DNA from: Lelliottia wanjuensis
Lineage (GTDB): Bacteria > Pseudomonadota > Gammaproteobacteria > Enterobacterales > Enterobacteriaceae
NCBI RefSeq assembly: GCF_030238365.1
Contig: NZ_JASSOT010000064.1
Span: 287,357-351,356 of the forward strand
Direction of reading: 5' to 3'
DNA: 64,000 nucleotides
Part shown: one piece after another, positions 54,276 to 63,073 of the stretch
Numbering within the stretch: the first letter of the stretch is position 1
Layout: the number at the start of each line of letters is the position of its first letter
The notes under the pieces: model-generated
The model's database searches: none
Told to the model about the DNA's origin: nothing
What the model saw: the letters and a program-made list of their open reading frames with translations, nothing else
Translations under genes and position numbers: made by a program

Positions 54276-55479
54276 TGGCTTTTAAAGTGATAATGTAGGA
54301 TGTCAATAAATCATCATTTTTATTTACGATCAAATAACAACCGTCATCTTTATTCTCTTTTAAATACTGAAATTGCAAAAATTCTGTTAATGGAGGGCAT
54401 GTACAAAAGAGATCATCGGTATCAATAAACGAATATGATGAAAGAGCACTTTCAGACATAAACCCTGAGGTTTTTAGAATAAGTTTATTTTTTTCTTGGT
54501 CATTTAATCCGGAGTAAATAACACCGGATAGCATTTGCTTTTCAGGAACACACCCCCATATAAGCGATTTATCAATGCCTTGCCAATCGTTTTCAGGTCG
54601 AAATAAACATCCTAAAGAATATACATTATCCTTTTCATTGTTACATCTTTCACCAAAAAGTAGCATAACTGACTCAGATTTATTTTTAATACGTTCACCA
54701 CTTAAATCATGGTCATCAAATAAACTGGCGGAAACGAATACTACAAATTCATTTCGATGATCATCTAAGTAAGAATCAATGGTGACTAATAAGCTTTCGC
54801 TAAATTGAAGATCCACTCCAGGAAAATTGTTTTTAAAACGAACATCCCATATGTTTTGCATCATAGTACTTAATTCACTATCTAATGCACAAACAACATT
54901 TACTTTTGTCAACTTAGGCAGCAAACTTAAATGTAAATAGATATCATCAATCAATTCACTTATCAATTTATTAAACAGGTATATCTTTCTGTTTAATTCC
55001 CCCCCGGTTTTTTTCTTATTTATAACCGTTGAATCAAAAGCAAGATACCTGGCCATTAGTGTTGAGTCTGGTGTGTAACGTACTGGTAGCAAAGAGTTAT
55101 TTACAACATTGCTGATATCACCGTTGATGTCAGGTACTATAATCTTTAAGTCTCTAATACTGAGCGCAATCCTTCCTTTACTAAGCATTTCCTGATAAAA
55201 ATCACCCCTCGTTTTATTCCAGTCTATCGCCTCGACATATTCATTGTTCCATGCAATAACCCTAAAGAAAAAAACGCCCCCCCATATAAGCAAAGGCAAA
55301 AGTATCAACTCCAAACCCAAAATATAGTTATTTTTTGACAGATACTGTGGAAAATATAGCAAAAAAACAAATACATATACAACAGTGAAGCAGAGTAAAA
55401 TAAGTCCCCATAGCCATAAAGAGGGTGGTTTTTTAACTGTTTTCTTTTCTGATGGAATATCGAGGATATTTACTGGCAT
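54256..55479 (-). CDS. T6SS-linked membrane protein of unknown function
   Basis: Protein of 407 residues with two close transmembrane helices (WLWGLILLCFTVVYVFVFLLYF; YILGLELILLPLLIWGGVFFF) and a hydrophilic C-terminal domain (about 80-407) containing PDSTLMARYLAFDS, LIYDLLP-like segments and a CTCPPLTEFLQFQYL end. It lies between PAAR and tssM, overlapping tssM by 20 bp. Enterobacterial T6SS clusters often carry such a gene here; the function is unknown. The DNA is AT-rich, with two G7 tracts (54999-55005 and 55277-55283 on the complementary strand). Confidence 0.75.
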   Translation of the reverse strand: MPVNILDIPSEKKTVKKPPSLWLWGLILLCFTVVYVFVFLLYFPQYLSKNNYILGLELILLPLLIWGGVFFFRVIAWNNEYVEAIDWNKTRGDFYQEMLSKGRIALSIRDLKIIVPDINGDISNVVNNSLLPVRYTPDSTLMARYLAFDSTVINKKKTGGELNRKIYLFNKLISELIDDIYLHLSLLPKLTKVNVVCALDSELSTMMQNIWDVRFKNNFPGVDLQFSESLLVTIDSYLDDHRNEFVVFVSASLFDDHDLSGERIKNKSESVMLLFGERCNNEKDNVYSLGCLFRPENDWQGIDKSLIWGCVPEKQMLSGVIYSGLNDQEKNKLILKTSGFMSESALSSYSFIDTDDLFCTCPPLTEFLQFQYLKENKDDGCYLIVNKNDDLLTSYIITLKANESGEI

Positions 55480-55486
55480 AACTTTA

Positions 55487-55744
55487 TTATTCCTTTATAA
55501 CACGCGAGCCATTTGAAATCAGGATGGCACCGCAAGCGCAACGATGGCCCTCTAAAGCAATTGCTAATCCGTTATCGCAATGTTTTTCATCACCTTCGGT
55601 AATACTATTAACTCCATGTTCAGGGCAAGAGACCTGATCGGATTTACGCGCTACCGCCTTACCATCTATAGTGACAACTGATGATCCGGTCAAAACGGTT
55701 CCACCATGAGATGTTTTGTCACCGACAGAAATAGTTTTTTTCAT
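55487..55744 (-). CDS. PAAR-domain T6SS spike tip protein
   Basis: Stand-alone PAAR protein of 85 residues. The domain shows SVGDKTSHGGTVLTGSSVVTIDGKAVARKSDQVSCPEHG and ends in ACGAILISNGSRVIKE; Cys and His residues that bind the zinc at the cone tip are present. It caps the VgrG trimer and sharpens the spike. It lies between the putative immunity genes and tssM, 7 bp before the membrane-protein gene. Confidence 0.92.
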   Translation of the reverse strand: MKKTISVGDKTSHGGTVLTGSSVVTIDGKAVARKSDQVSCPEHGVNSITEGDEKHCDNGLAIALEGHRCACGAILISNGSRVIKE

Positions 55745-55771
55745 ACTACATCCACGTTTTCAACGTTATTA

Positions 55772-56575
55772 TCACTTACCCTCAGTAAGTCTTTCGAGAG
55801 GTAAAACCTGGACACCGTCTGCATCTTCAGATTCATCTTCTCCTGAATGCAGCGAAACTCCAGTATCGGGGTCGACGTCTTCTACTTGATCTTTACCTTT
55901 AATTCTGAATGCAATATTATTTACTTCATAAACAAAGTATCCTTTCTTATCTTTTAAATAGCCTGAATATAGTTTTCCGTCTATTAAAGAGGATGAGTCA
56001 AACTCATTTACAGAAACTAACGTGTCGAATTTTTTGCTATAAAATAAAATATTATATGCAATCGTTCTCTGTCCATTTTTGTCAGGCACAACATCAGTGC
56101 AACCAGAATTCAATAGCATATATTCTGACTTATCCAGCAGAACAGCATCAACTTTGTTCAAACAATGTAGCGGGTATCCGTAACTAGCAGGCATTGTGCT
56201 TTTTAATACAAACTGAGAAAGTTTGCCATTGTTTTTAATTCGAATAACCTGCTGTGGAAGATATGTTTCAGAAGTTATATCTGGATAAATTCCTTTTGGA
56301 ACTTTAACTTGTTTCCCATCAAAAACCCCCACCCATAAATCCTGAGATTTATTTACTAACCAGTACTCATTATCATATAAATCCTTATCTCTTTCATTAT
56401 CAGAAAGATTATTTTGCGTTGCTTTATTATCAAGGGCCTGATCATGAAATCTTTCTGCCGCATCCTGGTTTGATATTGCTTCAAAACTATTATCATATGA
56501 GGGTTGTGCATTATTCTCTACTGCAACTACTGAGCCAGTTGAGAAGACAAATAGAAATGCAATAGAGTATTTCAT
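55772..56575 (-). CDS. exported protein, putative immunity factor 1 for the LysM-SLT-M23 effector
   Basis: Protein of 267 residues from the ATG at 56575 (AGGAAG precedes it; an earlier in-frame ATG lacks a ribosome site). Signal peptide MKYSIAFLFVFSTGSVVA targets it to the periplasm, where a peptidoglycan effector would act. It is clearly a paralogue of the protein at 56896-57756: both have NNLxDNERDxxLxxNEYWLxNKSQDLWxGVFDGK, RIKNxGKxSQF and a cysteine pair. I recognise no enzyme motif. Its role as immunity protein is inferred from location and duplication. Confidence 0.65.
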   Translation of the reverse strand: MKYSIAFLFVFSTGSVVAVENNAQPSYDNSFEAISNQDAAERFHDQALDNKATQNNLSDNERDKDLYDNEYWLVNKSQDLWVGVFDGKQVKVPKGIYPDITSETYLPQQVIRIKNNGKLSQFVLKSTMPASYGYPLHCLNKVDAVLLDKSEYMLLNSGCTDVVPDKNGQRTIAYNILFYSKKFDTLVSVNEFDSSSLIDGKLYSGYLKDKKGYFVYEVNNIAFRIKGKDQVEDVDPDTGVSLHSGEDESEDADGVQVLPLERLTEGK

Positions 56576-56895
56576 TATACTTCCTATAAAAATAATTGAA
56601 ACACACACACCAATTCACATGTTTATAATGTCAATATTTGTTAGACTTAACTATTAATAAAAAATTAGCACGCAGGTGATAAAACAGATTACCATGTTAC
56701 TAAAGAAAGTTTCCTTCTTTATTAAACCGTAAGCATTATCCCCGAAGGGGATAATGACCTAGCCGAAGTGTAGTTGTATTAGTTGCAGCTTTTCAGAGCT
56801 GATATAGCTGAAATCAATAATCACAGAAATGTATCAACATAATAAAATTTTTCCTATTCTAACTTCTAGTTCAGAACTTCGCCCACAATAACTCG
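56576..56895. other. 320-bp AT-rich gap between the two immunity-like genes, with a perfect hairpin
   Basis: No gene is seen. At 56735-56755 there is a perfect 9-bp stem (ATTATCCCC/GGGGATAAT) with a three-base loop. On the minus strand no T-run follows directly, so it is not a standard terminator. A second, weaker stem (TAAAGAA/TTCTTTA) flanks it at about 56701-56721. The gap may hold a separate promoter for immunity gene 1 and the PAAR-tssM group. Confidence 0.45.
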
Positions 56896-57756
56896 CTATT
56901 GATTAGTAAGAGTTACTTCTGAAACTCTGCTGAGAAATGAAGCCTGGAATCCATCTGGATCATCGATCATTACAGGCTTTCCGTTAACTTTAATGATATT
57001 ACCATTCCCATCAATGTCAGGCACTTTTGACTTAATTTCACCAGTATCAATATCTACAGGTATAACCTTATCTTTACCAAGAAACTTAAATCCAGCTTCA
57101 ATACTATAGTCAACATAATACCCATTCATTTTTTCTATTACTTTACTTAAAGAATTAATATTTTTATTTTGTAATGAAGAGTCAGGAAATTCATCAAGTA
57201 GTAACACTGAATCATATTCTTTACTGTAAAAATATATATTATAAAAAACAGTTAACCGATTAGCAGCTGGCTTGCTTTCATATGCACAACCAGTGTATAT
57301 AACCATGTAATCGAGAGTATCTTTTAAAACTCCATCACGTCTATTGACGCACATAGGAGGATATTTACCACTGCTATCTTTCAATAAAAACTGTGATATT
57401 TTACCACCATTTTTAATCCTGAGAACTTTTTCAGGAAAGGCCCCCCCCTTAGGGACTGAAACATATGCACCAGTCGGCACGGAAACAAATTTACCATCAA
57501 AAACACCGATCCATAAATCCTGTGATTTATTTATCAACCAGTACTCATTCGTTCTTAATTGACGATCCCTTTCATTGTCAGGAAGATTATTTTGTCCATT
57601 TTTAAACTCAATATACTTATTATATTCATCACTATCGAATGCTTCCTGCAACGTTTGAGTTGAATTAATTCCTGCATAAACAGGAAATACTAGAAAACGC
57701 CCCACAAACAACACGGAAAACAAATAAAAAATCAGTACCTTAATAGCATTAATCAT
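56896..57756 (-). CDS. exported protein, putative immunity factor 2 for the LysM-SLT-M23 effector
   Basis: Protein of 286 residues from the ATG at 57756 (AAGGA 8 bases upstream; a TTG two codons earlier is less likely). N-terminal export signal (IKVLIFYLFSVLFVGRFLVFPVYA). It begins 11 bp after the effector stop codon, the classic place for an immunity gene. It shares most of its core with the paralogue at 55772, with the last 50 residues different. The coding strand has a G8 tract in KGGAFPEK (57441-57448), which could slip. Confidence 0.68.
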   Translation of the reverse strand: MINAIKVLIFYLFSVLFVGRFLVFPVYAGINSTQTLQEAFDSDEYNKYIEFKNGQNNLPDNERDRQLRTNEYWLINKSQDLWIGVFDGKFVSVPTGAYVSVPKGGAFPEKVLRIKNGGKISQFLLKDSSGKYPPMCVNRRDGVLKDTLDYMVIYTGCAYESKPAANRLTVFYNIYFYSKEYDSVLLLDEFPDSSLQNKNINSLSKVIEKMNGYYVDYSIEAGFKFLGKDKVIPVDIDTGEIKSKVPDIDGNGNIIKVNGKPVMIDDPDGFQASFLSRVSEVTLTNQ

Positions 57757-57767
57757 ATACAAAATCC

Positions 57768-59792
57768 TTAAGGAAAATTAAAACCATCGATAAATGGCGC
57801 AGGGTCAATGCGATTAGCAATCCCCCTACCAGTCCGTTCTATTTTTCTTACCTCAAAATGCAAATGTGATCCAAGTAGGATGGAGGTCATGTTATTTGCA
57901 TTCCCCGTGCTTCCTGTTCTACCTATAATATCACCGCATTTCACTAGTGAATTTCCTGATAAATTTGAGTTAATTTCAGATAAATGAGCATAAAAAAAGT
58001 AAACAACATTTAACTTTTCATCTTCGTATTGACAAAGATTATTTTTTTCTTGAGGCAAATCATTAGTGTGAACAATAATACAGAGTTGCATTCCATAGTC
58101 GCCATTGTTTTTTACAAATGCAACTCGTCCATCTGCCACTGAATAAATAGGAGTACCCGGCGCAGCTTCAATATCAACACCTTGATGAGCTTTTGGCCTT
58201 CCTTGTGAATCATGTCGAACATCACTCCCAAAACTTGCTCCAACAGGACTGGGGAGCTTATGAGTCCTTATTTTGCAGATATCCATTGGATTATGCCATT
58301 TCTCACCGCTTTGAGTGTGGGCGTTATTGTCAGGCTGTTGAACCGAAGGTGAAGTAGATCTTACATTGGGCTCTGGTAAATTAGTGTTAATTTCAAAATT
58401 TGGGTTTAGCTTTTTTAGTATATCTTTCAAATTTGATTTTTGTTTTTTTGGTATCACACGATAATCATCGGGAACAATGATTGAATTGTAATGCGTAATC
58501 AACCAAGCAACATATGCCGTTCTGCCACGTTCATCAATGGAAAGATACCTATGGTAAACATCTGAGCTAACATTGTTTTTGAGTCGAACATTCAAATCTT
58601 CATCTGTATATACTTTATAATTACCTGCTACTTGAACCCCATTCATTATAATATCATAAGCACCATTTTCACCATTATGGTGAATAAGATATGCTAGCTT
58701 AATAACCTCATCGGGTTCTAATGTAGATGTAGATGGTAAAGCTGTAGCAATACTGTCAATACCTCTTTTATCATAAAGACCAATCAAATCTATATTATAC
58801 TCAGGGTTTATACGGAGTTCTAAAACAGCACTTCGAGAAACCTCTTCTTTAATATCACTCGGCAATACCCCATAGAGTTTCCCACCAGTGTATTCTAGTG
58901 TCTTGTAGGAGTATTTTTTTGTAAGCATTTGATAGACTTTTGACTGAGGGTCGGTACACATTGCTAGCCAAGTATTAGGTTTAAATTGCCCCAATCCAAC
59001 AGCACCAGATCCCGAAGCGTTACTAGCGCTGGCTTTCCACCTCGACTCCGCATAAATAAGTGCCGCAAGCCCTTCAGGCTGAAAACCATATTTCTTAGCT
59101 GTATCAATAATATAATCTCGATACTGTTCAGCTTCTGGCGGGAGGCGCAATCCTTCACTAACATTACCAATATTACTTACACTAGTAGGAGCACCTCCTT
59201 CTGTCCGAGTTGTTTTATTTATTTCTGGTTGGGTTTTTTCTTTTGTATTTTTGTCTGCACCACTCTTAGAGGACTCCTTGCTTCCCTGCTTTGCCTTTTC
59301 TTTTTCCTGCTGTTTTGTTGATTGCTGAGTTCCTTTTTCAGCACTGGTACTACCTTTTACGATCATTTCCCTGGACGAAATTTTCAGTGTTTTCTTGCCA
59401 AGTGGGAGTTTTTCATGATTGGCAATAACGATATAATCTTTCTGATTTAAATGTTGCAGTTCTACCTTTATGCCCTTTGAGCTATCCTCAATAAGTAAAC
59501 CCGCTACAGAACCTGTACCATCTGTAACATAACCATGCGTTTTACTATCAAACATAAGCCTGACCTTTGCGCTTTTAAGTGGTCGCCAGGCAAGATCATA
59601 TAATTTCAAATCCAGTTGCGTATCATAGGGTTTATCTTTTGTCGGTAAATTCAACACTTGTCCTGGATGGATAATGTGCTGTTCCGCTTTTGTATTTAGC
59701 CTATTAATACTAGCCAACTCATGGATATTAATGTTAAATTTCCGACTTATCTTCCAAAGACTATCACCAGTCTGAACGGTATATTTTTCCAT
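57768..59792 (-). CDS. T6SS peptidoglycan effector: LysM + lysozyme-like transglycosylase + M23 peptidase
   Basis: Protein of 674 residues without signal peptide, as expected for a T6SS cargo. Domains: LysM (3-50, YTVQTGDSLWKIS), a TTR/Ig-like domain (about 58-145, LDLKLYDLAWRPLKSAKVRL), a Lys/Ser/Glu-rich linker (148-200), a lysozyme-like transglycosylase domain (220-450) with Glu249 in LIYAESRW and GLGQF (267-270), and an M23 endopeptidase (510-674) with H536 and D540 in HQGVDIEA, H603 in YAHL and H643/H645 in SHLHFEV. It would cut both glycan strands and peptide links. The start overlaps the vgrG stop (TAATG). AT-rich. The effector role is inferred from domains and position. Confidence 0.82.
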   Translation of the reverse strand: MEKYTVQTGDSLWKISRKFNINIHELASINRLNTKAEQHIIHPGQVLNLPTKDKPYDTQLDLKLYDLAWRPLKSAKVRLMFDSKTHGYVTDGTGSVAGLLIEDSSKGIKVELQHLNQKDYIVIANHEKLPLGKKTLKISSREMIVKGSTSAEKGTQQSTKQQEKEKAKQGSKESSKSGADKNTKEKTQPEINKTTRTEGGAPTSVSNIGNVSEGLRLPPEAEQYRDYIIDTAKKYGFQPEGLAALIYAESRWKASASNASGSGAVGLGQFKPNTWLAMCTDPQSKVYQMLTKKYSYKTLEYTGGKLYGVLPSDIKEEVSRSAVLELRINPEYNIDLIGLYDKRGIDSIATALPSTSTLEPDEVIKLAYLIHHNGENGAYDIIMNGVQVAGNYKVYTDEDLNVRLKNNVSSDVYHRYLSIDERGRTAYVAWLITHYNSIIVPDDYRVIPKKQKSNLKDILKKLNPNFEINTNLPEPNVRSTSPSVQQPDNNAHTQSGEKWHNPMDICKIRTHKLPSPVGASFGSDVRHDSQGRPKAHQGVDIEAAPGTPIYSVADGRVAFVKNNGDYGMQLCIIVHTNDLPQEKNNLCQYEDEKLNVVYFFYAHLSEINSNLSGNSLVKCGDIIGRTGSTGNANNMTSILLGSHLHFEVRKIERTGRGIANRIDPAPFIDGFNFP

Positions 59793-62431
59793 TATTGTTC
59801 CCCATCATTGCCATCATACTGTGGTCCGTGCTCACCGAAATACTCTTCATCAATTTCTTCTTCACTGTCCGTATTTTCATCGTCAGAAAAAATGCTGGTC
59901 CATTTATCATCACCAATGACCGCGTAAAAGTCTTTGCTTTCTGGATGGCCAAAACACCCAGACTCCCCGTCACTGAAAACCGAACCCCATATTTTTTCTT
60001 TTGTGGTCTTGTCGAAAAGGCTTACTTTCATTGCAGATGGTGCAGCATTACCAAGTGCATCCAATAACATGAACTTCATTGACTGGGGGCCACTTTCCGG
60101 CAACTCAGGAATGTTCGACTGCAAAGATGCTGGTCCGCTGTAGAGTAATTTACTTTGTTTCATTGTAATATCACCTGGGCAGCCTAATTCAATATTACCT
60201 CCCGAAAGACGTATATAGGCACCACCCGCACAAGCGAGCGTCAATGTTTTACCCGCTGTTAACGTAATATTTTCCGTAGCACTCGTCAGTGAAATATTCT
60301 GTTTAGCAATAGTTTCAATGTTTCCAGATTGCGCTTGAGTGATAAGATCTCCCTTTGCAGCAATAGTTTCTATCCCTTCACTTTCTGTAAATAAGGATAT
60401 TTTCTTAGATGCGGCCAATGAAATATGATTCTTAGCTCCAATTTCAGCACTTTGGCCAGCGGTCAAAAATATATTGTCGCTAGCCGCAACTTGAAAGTGC
60501 CCACCACTTGCTAATGCAATCCCTTCAGGAGCACTTGCCAGTAATACAGCTTCTTTCAATTCCAATAATTTCTCTTCCATCAATTGCTGCTGCTGCTCAT
60601 ATTCCAGAAGTTGAGCCTTTGCCAGCGCGGCGGATTGAGAAAGTGACTCCATTTGACTGAGTGCCTGGGAAAGCAAAGACCTTGCAGCAGCCATATCAAG
60701 TATCTGTCCTTCGGCTTTCGACTGAGCATCAGCACTGATGAAGATTCCTTTACCCGCGCGAATCCCCCCCCACTTATCCGTACGCAGCTCAAACCCTTCA
60801 CCACGCAGCGACCTGGACGCATCCACGTTGTGCCCTAAATTAAGCTGGGTCTTACCGCCATATTCCGTACTGAGCTTGATATGCTCCTCGCCGCGCTTAT
60901 CTTCCAGGCGAATTTTATTCAGGGCTGGGGTACGAATAACGTTGCGCGTATTGTTCTTTTCCGTCACGTGGTCCACGTGGCGGGAATCATGCAGCGCATG
61001 GGCGATGTAAGGCCGGTCCGGGTCACCGTCGTGGAAGGCAATCGCGACTTCTGTGCCCTGAATCAGCGGGAAGTGAATGCCGTAAACATCCCCGCCGTAT
61101 GGTTTGGCGAGGCGCACCGGCATGCTTTCCTGGCCCTGGGTTTTGTCGTCACGGTCGGCATCAAATTTCACCCGGTAAAGACCCGCCTCATCCTGCCAGG
61201 CGTAGATGTCGTTATCTTTTGCGCTGGTGACGCGCGCCATCAACGTACCGCTGACTACCGGGCGCTTTTTCGCTGGTGGACGCCAGCAGCGGGTTTCGCT
61301 GTAGGGCATGGCGGTCCATTCTACTCTCAGCGCATTCTTGCGGCTTGCAGTAAAACCTGCGCTCAGGATAACCAGACCATTTTCAGTGGCCGCTGGCAGG
61401 GTTGGAGGAATGACTGTCTCTGTAATAGTCAGAACCTGCGCCGGGCTCAGCGTTGAGTCCGTACTGCTACCGGTCACCGTTGTCTGAGTGGACAGGAATC
61501 GCTCATGCTCCAGACGCGCCCAGAAGTTTCCGGTCTCCGCTGTCGGATCAAACTTATCGCCACTTTCCAGATGGCGTGGACGATAATGGTAAACCTCACC
61601 ATAAGTAATACCTTCGCCCTCTCCTCGGGTCATATCCGCCGGAGCCGAAGTCAGGACTTTTTGTGCTTCCCGATGGTTATAGTCATTTGCTGTAACAGAA
61701 CTCTCGACCACGTTGTGCCAGACATGAACATCCCAGACAGAATCAGCACCATTATCATTCGCTTCGGATGGGCTGTTCAGGGGCAACGTTTTACCAAACT
61801 CCCAGGCACTCTGCTTGTCAGCGAAATGTACCACTTCCGTCTGTGTGTCTTTTTGCAGGGTGAAGAAGTAGAAAATGCCGACTTCGGAAAGCAGGCGCTC
61901 GATAAACGCGAGGTCATTTTCCTGATACTGGTTAATCTGAGCGCGTTTCGGATACGATGCCTTCAGATTAAATTCGTATTCCCAGTCTTTAAGACCGTGG
62001 TCCTGCAGCACCTGCGTCACCACTTCCGGGACCGACTTGTTGACAAAGAAACGGTGCGTGCGGAACTGCTTCTCCAGCAGAGCCAGAAACGGCTCAATGG
62101 TAATCTGGTAGGTGGTCTGGTCCGCTGAGCCGCTGATGCGCCGGAAGTGTGTTACCACGCCGTGGACTACCTTCAGCCCACTCATCGCCTCTAGCGGCCC
62201 GGTCCCCATGGTCAACGTCGCCGGTTTGCTCATGAGCTGCGCAGAATTGATATCCATGTCGCGGCTGGAGAACCGGATGGTGTAGTAATACAGCTCACTC
62301 ATGTACTCCTTACCGCTGAAATTTTCCACATCCAGTGCCGACGGGCAGGATGGAATATCCAGTCGGTAACGGTTAAGGATGCTTCCGGTAACGGCTGACA
62401 CCGCCTTTTGCAGAGTATCTGTCAGACTCAT
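59792..62431 (-). CDS. vgrG: VgrG (TssI) spike protein with coiled-coil and TTR-like C-terminal extension
   Basis: Protein of 879 residues. The ATG at 62431 has GGAG 8 bases upstream; a longer frame exists without such a site. The gp27-like part (about 15-370) carries YYTIRFSSRD, HGVVTHFRR and LAFIERLLSEVGIFYFF; the gp5 OB-fold follows (ARVTSAKDNDIYAWQD; SMPVRLAKPYGGDVYGIHFPL). A DUF2345 needle with a coiled-coil insert (LLSQALSQMESLSQSAALAKAQLLEYEQQQQL) comes next, and the end is a TTR-like domain with an acidic tail. Composition turns AT-rich after about residue 555. It carries a G8 tract at 60764-60771 (complementary strand). Confidence 0.93.
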   Translation of the reverse strand: MSLTDTLQKAVSAVTGSILNRYRLDIPSCPSALDVENFSGKEYMSELYYYTIRFSSRDMDINSAQLMSKPATLTMGTGPLEAMSGLKVVHGVVTHFRRISGSADQTTYQITIEPFLALLEKQFRTHRFFVNKSVPEVVTQVLQDHGLKDWEYEFNLKASYPKRAQINQYQENDLAFIERLLSEVGIFYFFTLQKDTQTEVVHFADKQSAWEFGKTLPLNSPSEANDNGADSVWDVHVWHNVVESSVTANDYNHREAQKVLTSAPADMTRGEGEGITYGEVYHYRPRHLESGDKFDPTAETGNFWARLEHERFLSTQTTVTGSSTDSTLSPAQVLTITETVIPPTLPAATENGLVILSAGFTASRKNALRVEWTAMPYSETRCWRPPAKKRPVVSGTLMARVTSAKDNDIYAWQDEAGLYRVKFDADRDDKTQGQESMPVRLAKPYGGDVYGIHFPLIQGTEVAIAFHDGDPDRPYIAHALHDSRHVDHVTEKNNTRNVIRTPALNKIRLEDKRGEEHIKLSTEYGGKTQLNLGHNVDASRSLRGEGFELRTDKWGGIRAGKGIFISADAQSKAEGQILDMAAARSLLSQALSQMESLSQSAALAKAQLLEYEQQQQLMEEKLLELKEAVLLASAPEGIALASGGHFQVAASDNIFLTAGQSAEIGAKNHISLAASKKISLFTESEGIETIAAKGDLITQAQSGNIETIAKQNISLTSATENITLTAGKTLTLACAGGAYIRLSGGNIELGCPGDITMKQSKLLYSGPASLQSNIPELPESGPQSMKFMLLDALGNAAPSAMKVSLFDKTTKEKIWGSVFSDGESGCFGHPESKDFYAVIGDDKWTSIFSDDENTDSEEEIDEEYFGEHGPQYDGNDGEQ

Positions 62432-62569
62432 GATATTGGCTCCATAGGGAAAACCTTGTTGTCCATGACCATCGGCCAACAAGCAGATGTCAGGTTTTAT
62501 TGGAAAAGGAAAATGAATAAGGTAATTATATTCACTGAATTCCATTAACTTTCTTAAGCACCGTCAATT

Positions 62570-63073
62570 CTATTGCTGGCAAGCTCCAGTAATGTAATGG
62601 CCTGAAGCAGATTCCTCAGCATACCGGCAATAAGGTAGCGATATTTCTTTTTCTGTGGGAGTTAAGTTGAAGATATGTCCATTTTTAATCCCCAGAATAA
62701 CCACAACACTTCTAGTTATATCTTCATTTTTATTTGATTTTAAAACGTACTCAACAATAAATTGTCCATTATCCGGAAAGTGATAATAAGAAGGAGGAAT
62801 ACATAATTTACCGTCAGAAACTTTGAGGTCTGGAGAAAAATCAAATTTTTTCTCCTTTGAGGGTATCCCTCGCGGATTGATGCCCATGTCAGCAGGTTGA
62901 TAATCCTGTGAATCATTGACGTTAAAACATACACTTTCACTCTGCTGCATAACCACTGCAGTCTCATCAAACTGCATCCTGTCACCTGGCCCAGGACATC
63001 CAGTCAAAATTAGCAGGCTAAAACTCGTTAAAAGCATAGATCGTAAGATCAGGAAATCAGTCACCTTCACCAT
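62570..63073 (-). CDS. lipoprotein, putative T6SS immunity protein
   Basis: Protein of 167 residues with a lipoprotein signal (MLLTSFSLLILTGC). Its ATG overlaps the end of the HExxH gene by 7 bp, so the two form a unit. Small periplasmic lipoproteins next to T6SS effectors are often the immunity partner, which fits here. Two pairs of cysteines (SVCFNV, KLCIPP; PYCRYA, GACQQ). AT-rich compared with vgrG. Confidence 0.65.
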   Translation of the reverse strand: MVKVTDFLILRSMLLTSFSLLILTGCPGPGDRMQFDETAVVMQQSESVCFNVNDSQDYQPADMGINPRGIPSKEKKFDFSPDLKVSDGKLCIPPSYYHFPDNGQFIVEYVLKSNKNEDITRSVVVILGIKNGHIFNLTPTEKEISLPYCRYAEESASGHYITGACQQ

